47,388 bases of DNA from assembly GCA_007117455.1 (NCBI GenBank), contig SKGM01000014.1:1-47388 (forward strand), in the 5' to 3' direction. This document shows positions 41,295-47,388 of the stretch, one piece after another. The position numbers were made by a program, and so were the translations under genes. Within the stretch, counting starts at the first letter, position 1, and each line of letters starts with the position of its first letter. Under the pieces are notes generated by a model. It did not search any database. It was not told the origin of the DNA and saw only the letters and a program-made list of their open reading frames with translations. The DNA is from Candidatus Methanomethylophilaceae archaeon. Its GTDB lineage: Archaea; Thermoplasmatota; Thermoplasmata; Methanomassiliicoccales; Methanomethylophilaceae.

Positions 41295-43061
41295 ATGCGC
41301 ATCGCCGCATTGCTCAAGGACCGATGTCAGCCCAGAAAATGCAACACGGAATGCATGAGGTTCTGCCCTAAGATGAGGACCGGTGTCGAGGTCATAGTGA
41401 TGGGGGAGAAGGGAAAGCCTGTGTTATCCGAGGAGCTTTGCGCAGGTTGCGGCATATGCGTGCACAAGTGCCCTTTCGAGGCGATCAAGATCATCGGTCT
41501 GGCTGATGAACTCAAAACCGAGATGGTGCATCAGTACGGCGAGAACAGCTTCCGCCTGTATCGCCTCCCGGTCCCTAAGAAGGGTATGGTCACAGGCATT
41601 CTAGGACCCAACGGCATCGGCAAGACGACCGCCATAAAGATGCTCTCCGGTGTCGAGATACCCAACCTGGGGAGGTATGATGATCCGCCCAGCAAAGAAG
41701 AGGTCCTTGAACACTTCAGCGGAACGGAGACCCACACCTTCCTCTCGTCCGTATACGGAGGGGGCGTGGTCACAGCAACCAAGCCACAGTACGTCGACAA
41801 GCTACCACAGGTCCATGATGGGAAGGTCAGGGAGCTTCTGCAGAGGGTCGAGGAGAGGATGTCCATCGATGAAGCGGTGGCTCTTTTCGAATTGGAGGAG
41901 GTCATAGACCGCCCCCTGGGAAAACTGTCCGGTGGTGAACTGCAGCGGGTGGCCATGGCGGCCACGATCATGAGGGAGGCTGACGTTTACTTCTTCGATG
42001 AGCCGTCCTCATACCTCGATATCTATCAGAGGATGAGGATGGCCAGGATCATAAGAGGTCTGAGCGCTGAGCGCCAGGTCGTGGTCATAGAGCACGACTT
42101 GGCGGTCCTAGATTTCCTAGCTGACAATGTCAACGTTGTGTATGGCGAGGAGGGGGCCTACGGGGTTTTCACCCTCGGGCGACAGGTCCGGACGGCCATC
42201 AACGTTTACCTGAACGGATACCTTCCCGAAGAGAACATACGGTTCCGTGAGAGGCCCATCGAGTTCGCCATGTCGCCTCCCCGCGGTGAGTGGGTGACCG
42301 GGGATCTGGTGAGCTATCAGGGCCTTAAGAAGGATTTCGGACAGTTCAGCCTGGAGGTCGGACCCGGTACCATAAAGGTGGGCGAGTCGGTAGGGATCGT
42401 AGGACCCAACGCGACCGGTAAGACGACCTTCGTGAAGCTGTTGGCAGGCTCATTGGAGCCTGATGAGGGAGATGTGGATTCTGATGTTAAGGTATCCTAT
42501 AAACCACAGTACATCACGCCCGATTTCGATGGGACCCTTAAGGACCTCCTCCACTCCACGGCGTTCGATGTTATCCAATCCGGTTTCTTCCAGACCGAGG
42601 TGATGGAGCCTTTGGCACTCAAGCATCTTTTGGAGAAGAAGGTGAGGAACCTCTCAGGCGGTGAGCTGCAGAGGTCGGCCATCGCCCTATGCCTCGCCCG
42701 TGAGGCTGACATCTATCTGCTGGACGAGCCATCCGCATATCTGGACTCCAATCAGAGGATGAACGCCGCAAAGACCATCCGCAGGGTTATGGAGAAGAGT
42801 GGGAAGAGTGCCATGATCGTCGACCATGACATCTATTTCCTGGACATGGTGTCGGATTCGATGATGGTTTTCGGCGGGGAGCCGGGGCACAAGGGCCTGG
42901 GAGAGGGCCCCATGGAGATGAGACGGGGCATGAACCGCTTCCTCGGAGAGGTGGACATCACATTCAGAAGGGATGCGGACACCCATCGGCCCCGGATTAA
43001 CAAGCCCGAATCAAGACTTGACCGGGAGCAGAAGGGTCGTGGCGAGTACTATTACGCCTAA
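41295..43061 (+). CDS. rli1: ABCE1/Rli1 ribosome recycling factor
   Basis: Iron-sulfur twin-ATPase that splits ribosomes after termination. 588 aa. The N-terminal ferredoxin-like domain has Cys11, Cys16, Cys20, Cys24 and Cys49, Cys52, Cys55, Cys59. NBD1 has Walker A GPNGIGKTT, signature LSGGELQR and FFDEPSSYLDI. NBD2 has GPNATGKTT, LSGGELQR and LLDEPSAYLDS. The ATG at 41295 (MRIAALLKDRCQPRKC) is the canonical family start. Upstream in-frame codons run into the marR promoter and are not used. Its 3' end overlaps the next gene's stop by 4 nt. Confidence 0.97.
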   Translation: MRIAALLKDRCQPRKCNTECMRFCPKMRTGVEVIVMGEKGKPVLSEELCAGCGICVHKCPFEAIKIIGLADELKTEMVHQYGENSFRLYRLPVPKKGMVTGILGPNGIGKTTAIKMLSGVEIPNLGRYDDPPSKEEVLEHFSGTETHTFLSSVYGGGVVTATKPQYVDKLPQVHDGKVRELLQRVEERMSIDEAVALFELEEVIDRPLGKLSGGELQRVAMAATIMREADVYFFDEPSSYLDIYQRMRMARIIRGLSAERQVVVIEHDLAVLDFLADNVNVVYGEEGAYGVFTLGRQVRTAINVYLNGYLPEENIRFRERPIEFAMSPPRGEWVTGDLVSYQGLKKDFGQFSLEVGPGTIKVGESVGIVGPNATGKTTFVKLLAGSLEPDEGDVDSDVKVSYKPQYITPDFDGTLKDLLHSTAFDVIQSGFFQTEVMEPLALKHLLEKKVRNLSGGELQRSAIALCLAREADIYLLDEPSAYLDSNQRMNAAKTIRRVMEKSGKSAMIVDHDIYFLDMVSDSMMVFGGEPGHKGLGEGPMEMRRGMNRFLGEVDITFRRDADTHRPRINKPESRLDREQKGRGEYYYA

Positions 43062-43519
43062 AGGCTCAGAACCCCGAGTGTGATGAGGGTGGTTATCGCA
43101 CAGGCTATGAGGACCCCCACTCCGATGACGGCAATGGACTTCTTGACATCCAGCTCGAAGAGCCATGCCAAGAGGGTCGCCGTCCATACGCCCGTCACCG
43201 GTACCGGTATGGCAACGAAGACTATGAGACCCAGCTCCTGCCACCTCTCCAAGGCCCGACTGTTCTTGCTGGATACCCGTCTGACGCAGGCCTCGTAGAT
43301 CGATTCAACGAAACCTATCCTGCAGAGCCATCGGGTGTATACGACGCTAAGACTGAAGAATATCAAGGGTGATGCAAGGATGTTGAATGCGGCACACCAT
43401 AGATAAGCGCTCAGAGGGTCCGCCCCCCAGCTGATGGCCAGAGGTATGGTGTAACGACCCTCCCAGAACGGTACCATGGACAAGAATGCCAGAATAAGCC
43501 AATCCCAAATATCCAACAT
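43058..43519 (-). CDS. Small multidrug-export family membrane protein
   Basis: 153 aa, four to five TM helices. It carries the family features of putative small multidrug export proteins: an early FWEGRYTIPLAISWG block and the conserved VAIPVPVTGVWTATLLAWLF block, ending in a long hydrophobic helix (VIGVGVLIACAITTLITLG). The transport function is a family label and not well tested. It lies 12 nt after the Na+/Ca2+ exchanger in the same direction. The stop is TAG. Confidence 0.85.
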   Translation of the reverse strand: MLDIWDWLILAFLSMVPFWEGRYTIPLAISWGADPLSAYLWCAAFNILASPLIFFSLSVVYTRWLCRIGFVESIYEACVRRVSSKNSRALERWQELGLIVFVAIPVPVTGVWTATLLAWLFELDVKKSIAVIGVGVLIACAITTLITLGVLSL

Positions 43520-43531
43520 CGCGCCTCACCC

Positions 43532-44467
43532 TCAGATGAATAGGATTGTCAAGTATGCAAAGTATATAAACACGAACACCAGGCCGAATTTCCTGCCCAC
43601 CCCGCCGCGGAACCTTATGGCCAACAGAAGCATTATGGAAAGAACCAACATCAAGGGGAACTCCAAAGACATCATGTGCATAGGTACCATGATGGGGGAA
43701 TTCACCGCCGCGAGGCCCATCACGAAGAGTGAGTTGAATATGTTGCTCCCGATGATGTTGCTAAGGATTATCTCAGTCTCCTTTTTGATGGCAGCCGCCA
43801 ACGATATCGATAGTTCCGGTAGGGAGGTGCCTATAGCCACCACCACAAGCCCCACCACCAGCTCCGAGACCCCCATGAAAGACGCGAACTCAACCGCACC
43901 GATCACGAAGAAACGGGCGCCTATCACGAGTAGCCCCAGTGATACTATGGTTATCAGCAGGTTTGTCGAGAGTCTGCTGTCATCCTCAGACCGAAGGACC
44001 TCGTCAGCAATCTCCCGCATCGGGTCCTGGCGCGAGAACCGGTATACAACATAGATGAACAATGCCATGATCAACAACAGTATGATACCCTCGAAGACCT
44101 CCATCTGTCGGTTGTAAGCCATAACGGTGAACAAGGCCGTTGCCGCAAGCATCACCCACACCTCGAACCTGACGGTGTCGAATCTCGTTGCCAGAGGATA
44201 GACCAATGCTGAGATGCCTATCACCAGGCCGATATTGGCGATGTTGCTCCCCACTATGTTCCCCAAAACCACATCGGGGGATTTGTCGGACATAAGGGCC
44301 AAGGCCGCCTCCGGAGCGGAGGACCCGAAGGCGACTATGGTAAGACCTATGACGAAAGGGGAGACTCCCAGTATGAGGGCCAACCTCTTGGCCGAGTCGA
44401 CAAGCCAATTGGATGAGAAATAGAGCAATATGAAACCCACGGGCAAACCCAGCAGAGCCAGCGACAT
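43532..44467 (-). CDS. Na+/Ca2+ exchanger family antiporter (CaCA)
   Basis: 311 aa, ten TM helices in two inverted halves. The alpha repeats carry the ion site: TIVAFGSSAPEAALAL with VLGNIVGSNIANIGL, and VVAIGTSLPELSISL with ILSNIIGSNIFNSLF. A cytosolic acidic loop (RSEDDSRLS) joins the halves. ATG 44467 lies at leaderless distance from a TATA-like TTGAAATAATC; a TTG four codons upstream is the alternative. Probably exports Ca2+ in exchange for Na+ or H+. Confidence 0.93.
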   Translation of the reverse strand: MSLALLGLPVGFILLYFSSNWLVDSAKRLALILGVSPFVIGLTIVAFGSSAPEAALALMSDKSPDVVLGNIVGSNIANIGLVIGISALVYPLATRFDTVRFEVWVMLAATALFTVMAYNRQMEVFEGIILLLIMALFIYVVYRFSRQDPMREIADEVLRSEDDSRLSTNLLITIVSLGLLVIGARFFVIGAVEFASFMGVSELVVGLVVVAIGTSLPELSISLAAAIKKETEIILSNIIGSNIFNSLFVMGLAAVNSPIMVPMHMMSLEFPLMLVLSIMLLLAIRFRGGVGRKFGLVFVFIYFAYLTILFI

Positions 44468-44530
44468 CCGGTTTATCAAATGGTTATGATTATTTCAAGG
44501 TTATCTACAAGGATATTAATCACCTGCAAA

Positions 44531-44540
44531 AGCTTATAAC
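44531..44540 (+). promoter_or_regulatory. TATA box for the second PHP-domain gene
   Basis: AGCTTATAAC is centred about 27 nt before the ATG at 44564, predicting a leaderless mRNA. Confidence 0.6.
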
Positions 44541-44563
44541 CCAAAATCAGTCATACATCGTTC

Positions 44564-45517
44564 ATGCTAGGTCGGGCCGACACCCATGTCCATACCAAAT
44601 ACTCGGGTATCGGTACTTTGGGTCCGCTTTTCTTCCCCGAGTCTGTTTCGGACCCTGAGGATGTAGTGAAACATGCCACCAGGCTCGGTGACGATGTTCT
44701 ATGCATAACGGACCACAACACCATGAAAGGGGCGTTCAAAGCCCGTGAGGCAGCGCGCAAGTATGAAGATCTAGATCTGGTGATGGGTGAGGAGATAAGC
44801 ACCTCCGAGGGGGAGATAATCGGCCTATGGCTCAATGAGGAGATACCGAAAGGCATGACCGCGGAGGAGACCGTGGACGCCATAAGGGCCCAAGGTGGGG
44901 TCGTGGTGGCACCGCATCCATTCAGCCTTCATGTCCCCTCGCTCCAGGATCGCATATTCAACCTGGACATCGATGCCATAGAGACGATAAACGCAGGACA
45001 TATCGATTCCTATTCGAATTCTCAGGCCCAAAGGGTAGCGAACACCCATGGTCGCTGGGCCACCTTGGGCGCCAGCGATGCCCATTCCATGCCCACAATG
45101 GGTCATGCATGGACAGAGTACAGGGGCCTCGGCGAGGAGGACCTTAGGCGGAGCATCATGAGAAGGGAATGCTACGCCAGAGGCTATTCGGTACCTATCG
45201 ACAAGGCCATCGACTGGAGCATCGGTGTCGTCATGCAGGCGGACCTGCAGATAATCAGATCTATGCTTGGCCTGATAAGGTCGTATGACGCTGATGATCC
45301 CGTGCAATGCAAGATCCAGCAGCTACCGACCCATAAGAAGATCCTTGGCCTGGTAGGCTCATTCTTCTATCTACTGCCACCCATGCCGCATGTGGCCAGC
45401 ATATTGAGTGGCCGATGGTTGTCAAAGAAGGTGAGACAGATCTCCGCGACTCCGGCGGCCATCGACAAAAACTCAATGGACGTGAAGTCCTCCGAAAGCC
45501 CTCTCGACGACCTCTGA
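44564..45517 (+). CDS. PHP-domain protein with C-terminal extension
   Basis: 317 aa. PHP ligands: RADTHVHTKYSGIG, CITDHNTMKG, MGEEISTSEGEI, VVVAPHPFSLHV and TLGASDAHSMPTMG. After the PHP core (~residue 215) comes a ~100-residue extension with a hydrophobic, possibly membrane-associating segment (ILGLVGSFFYLLPPMPHVA) and a Ser/Asp-rich tail. It is longer than the metG-coupled PHP protein and not its close duplicate. The 3' end overlaps the convergent flavoprotein gene by 45 nt. Confidence 0.88.
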   Translation: MLGRADTHVHTKYSGIGTLGPLFFPESVSDPEDVVKHATRLGDDVLCITDHNTMKGAFKAREAARKYEDLDLVMGEEISTSEGEIIGLWLNEEIPKGMTAEETVDAIRAQGGVVVAPHPFSLHVPSLQDRIFNLDIDAIETINAGHIDSYSNSQAQRVANTHGRWATLGASDAHSMPTMGHAWTEYRGLGEEDLRRSIMRRECYARGYSVPIDKAIDWSIGVVMQADLQIIRSMLGLIRSYDADDPVQCKIQQLPTHKKILGLVGSFFYLLPPMPHVASILSGRWLSKKVRQISATPAAIDKNSMDVKSSESPLDDL

Positions 45518-46840
45518 TAGGGTCGGATGTATTATCTGACTCTTCTTTATCGGTCGGAAGCTCCCGTTTCCGGTTACCATCAAATAGACTATGCCCTGAA
45601 GCATCGAGCTGGCCTCTGGACCGCATATGGTGGCCCCCAATATGGCGGCGCTCTCCTTTTCCACGATTACCTTGACGAAACCATCCATTGAGGCCAAGGC
45701 ATAGCCCTTGCCTGTTTCGTGGTATGGGTAGTGACCCACTAGGATATCATATCCTCTGGCCTTCGCCTCGGCCTCCTGGAGTCCGACAGAGGCCACCTGA
45801 GGCCAAGAGAAGACCGCATGGGGGACCACCCTCTCATCGACCTTGGAGTCACGGCCATTGAGATTCTGCCATACCACGATACTCTGTTTGTTGGCGTTGT
45901 GGCGGAACATGTTCCTTCCCAATGCATCCCCGAATGCGTAGATACCCTCCACATTGGTCTGCAGTCTGTTGTCCACAACATAATATCCTCGGTCATCCAG
46001 TTCGATACCGGATCTCTCCGGTTTCAGTAGGTCGTTGTTGCTCCGGACACCCGTACAGACCAGTACCTCCTCCGCATCGACCTCCTGGGTATCTTCCTTT
46101 GAAACCAGGGCCAGATTCTTCGATCCCCCTTTGGCCTTGACCTCCTCCACTCCATATCCCAAGTAGAAATCGACCTTTTTCGAGAGCCCTTCCAGGACCG
46201 CCTCCGCGGCCTCAGGCTCCTCGGAGGGGAGGAAACGGGGGTTACGCCCTATGACGGTGACATCCACACCTATAGAGCCGAAGAAATGGGCGAACTCAGC
46301 TGCCTTATAACCTCCGCCCAGGATGGCCAGGCTCTTAGGCGGGGTTTTCATCTCGAACACATTCTCAGAGGTCAGATAACCGGCCTTCTCCAAACCTTTG
46401 ATCGATGGTATGTTCGTACGGACGCCGTTGGCTATGACGATCCTGTCTGCGCTGATCCTCCTTATACCTGCCTGTATGGTCTTGACGTCCACGAATTCGG
46501 CGGTCTTCCGGAAAAGGTCTATGTCTGGATCCTTCTCCACCGAACGCTCGATGGATTTGGAGTCGCCATGGGTGAGTTTTGTCAAACGGGAACGGATAAG
46601 ACCGAAATCCACGGTCTCGGCCCGCATCTTGACACCTATCGCCGCAGAGTCCTCGGCGGCTCGGATGGAATCCGCCACGGTGGTCCATACCTTGGAGGGT
46701 ATGCATCCCCGATTGAGGCATGTGCCTCCCATGGGGCCGTTCTCGAAGAGGGCAACCTTCCAACCCTTTTCCTTCGACGCCTGTGCTATGTTCAGCCCTG
46801 CACCGGAACCTATGATAATTATGTCGTAGTCCTTCGCCAT
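45473..46840 (-). CDS. Dihydrolipoamide dehydrogenase-like pyridine nucleotide-disulfide oxidoreductase
   Basis: 455 aa flavoprotein. FAD-binding IIIIGSGAGLNIAQ, the redox disulfide Cys41/Cys46 in GGTCLNRGCIPSK, NAD(P)H-binding AILGGGYKAAEFAHFFG, the second FAD motif GIYAFGDALG, and a dimerisation-domain HPTLSEVVERAF with the catalytic His. It could be dihydrolipoamide dehydrogenase or a mercuric-reductase-like or thiol/disulfide reductase. No 2-oxoacid dehydrogenase genes are nearby to decide. ATG 46840 (MAKDYD) is preferred over a TTG at 46864. Confidence 0.92.
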   Translation of the reverse strand: MAKDYDIIIIGSGAGLNIAQASKEKGWKVALFENGPMGGTCLNRGCIPSKVWTTVADSIRAAEDSAAIGVKMRAETVDFGLIRSRLTKLTHGDSKSIERSVEKDPDIDLFRKTAEFVDVKTIQAGIRRISADRIVIANGVRTNIPSIKGLEKAGYLTSENVFEMKTPPKSLAILGGGYKAAEFAHFFGSIGVDVTVIGRNPRFLPSEEPEAAEAVLEGLSKKVDFYLGYGVEEVKAKGGSKNLALVSKEDTQEVDAEEVLVCTGVRSNNDLLKPERSGIELDDRGYYVVDNRLQTNVEGIYAFGDALGRNMFRHNANKQSIVVWQNLNGRDSKVDERVVPHAVFSWPQVASVGLQEAEAKARGYDILVGHYPYHETGKGYALASMDGFVKVIVEKESAAILGATICGPEASSMLQGIVYLMVTGNGSFRPIKKSQIIHPTLSEVVERAFGGLHVH

Positions 46841-46888
46841 AGCCACCAGATACGAAATCGCCAAGGAATGTAGATTAACCCTTCGCCT

Positions 46889-47215
46889 CTACTCGATGAA
46901 CTCCATCCCCACCGTGCCGACACTCAGTGCCAAGGATCGGGACATCAAGCCGGACTCCAACCATGCGGCATTGAAAACCGCAACCGGTGCTAGGCAGGTG
47001 GGGGTCAGATGCTCGACTATCATAGGGTCCATGATCCTGCTCAAGGTGATATTCCCCAGGTCGGCCATGGATATGGTGCCCAACTGTTCACCGTACTCCC
47101 TCACCTTATCGCATTCCGACTCTATGTTCACATCCAGTAATCCGTCGTCACGCATGGTGACCTTCACCATGTGGGTGTATTCACAGAGTCCCATGTTAAC
47201 CTTGATCGAAGCCAT
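46889..47215 (-). CDS. DUF6951-like small protein, methanogen-associated type
   Basis: 108 aa. The start VNMGLCEYTHMVKVTMRD, a middle ESECDKVREYGEQL and the end LTPTCLAPVAVFNAAWLESG place one conserved Cys in each third, the pattern of a small conserved family I associate with methanogens. Function unknown; the three cysteines may bind a metal or cluster. GGTGA lies 6-7 nt before the ATG. A TATA-like TATAAAAAGG (47247-47256) predicts a short leader. The stop is TAG. Confidence 0.75.
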   Translation of the reverse strand: MASIKVNMGLCEYTHMVKVTMRDDGLLDVNIESECDKVREYGEQLGTISMADLGNITLSRIMDPMIVEHLTPTCLAPVAVFNAAWLESGLMSRSLALSVGTVGMEFIE

Positions 47216-47244
47216 AGTATCACCATTTCTAAATTATTTGAAAT

Positions 47245-47258
47245 ACCTTTTTATACCC
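47245..47258. promoter_or_regulatory. Bidirectional TATA-like element
   Basis: The sequence CTTTTTATACC on plus (TATAAAAAGG on minus) is spaced to drive the DUF6951-like gene on the minus strand. On the plus strand it would give a start near 47280, before an open frame that leaves the window. Confidence 0.45.
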
Positions 47259-47280
47259 TCAAGCAATTGAACTCTCAGGT

Positions 47281-47388
47281 GATGGTCTGAGCGATTGTTG
47301 CATCTCCAAAGCCGCGGCCGAGATCGGCCGCATACGGGTAAATGGAATGTTGGTAGGAATATCTAACCTAAGCGGTGTTTTCAAGGCG
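47281..47388 (+). CDS. Possible 5' part of an unidentified gene, start codon unclear
   Basis: This is the only frame open to the window's end after the plus-strand TATA. It reads LSDCCISKAAAEIGRIRVNG and continues MLVGISNLSGVFKA. No ATG, GTG or TTG is in frame before the ATG at 47347. A CTG at 47287 would give a plausible N-terminus with a Cys-Cys pair. Product unknown. It may instead start outside this reading or be non-coding. Confidence 0.3.

Overview
The window is a gene-dense piece of an archaeal chromosome of moderate GC content. It carries archaeal informational genes: replication factor C small subunit, Orc1/Cdc6, ribosomal protein L40e, ABCE1/Rli1, archaeal-type ValRS and MetRS, and NcsA. 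It also has archaeal-type riboflavin synthase and a RibL-type FAD synthetase. TATA boxes lie about 25 nt before many starts, many of which look leaderless. The receiver-DUF835 protein, the DUF6951-like protein, hypA/hypD and nikR point to an anaerobic, hydrogenase-using euryarchaeon. My best guess is a Thermoplasmata methanogen, Methanomassiliicoccales or a relative. No methanogenesis gene is in the window, so this is inference. No mobile element, CRISPR array or rRNA was seen.

Layout. 1-6.6 kb: the end of a CBS-domain protein with a C-terminal ribosome-hibernation-factor-like domain, valS, a DEAD-box helicase, tRNA-Gly(GCC), an ORF running antisense into that tRNA, and a small membrane protein. 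6.6-10.9 kb (minus): an operon asnB-like/folC/nth/hypA/hypD, divergent from nikR. 11-15.1 kb: topA, then a minus-strand group with a short COG0523 GTPase, a partner with a metal-binding tail, and a zinc ribbon that has a long structured leader. 15.4-20.2 kb (minus): nicotinate phosphoribosyltransferase, enolase, receiver-DUF835, L40e (only 49 aa) and rfcS. 20.3-23.3 kb (plus): NIF3-like, orc1/cdc6 and ncsA. 23.4-27.4 kb (minus): mgtE behind an M-box magnesium riboswitch, glyA, and phosphoglucose/phosphomannose isomerase. 27.5-29.6 kb: a compact flavin operon ribB-ribL-ribC-ribH. 29.6-33 kb: aminotransferase, truA, arsenite permease and a zinc ribbon. 33.1-37.9 kb: a zinc ribbon/PUA/PP-loop/ferredoxin fusion, then metG coupled to a PHP phosphoesterase. 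38-41.2 kb: marR with two tandem MATE exporters. 41.3-47.4 kb: rli1, a small membrane exporter, a Na+/Ca2+ exchanger, a second PHP protein, a dihydrolipoamide dehydrogenase-like flavoprotein, a DUF6951-like protein and an open frame that leaves the window.

The most striking observation is the M-box (ykoK-type) riboswitch at 24779-24949 in front of mgtE. All the hallmark conserved blocks are present, together with a closing P1 stem, an archaeal TATA box and a translational-type expression platform. This RNA class is known mainly from bacteria. Metal handling recurs across the window: Ni (nikR, hypA, hypD), Mg (mgtE), As (acr3), Ca (exchanger) and an unknown metal (COG0523 pair). Several short intergenic regions carry dyads placed where archaeal repressors act.
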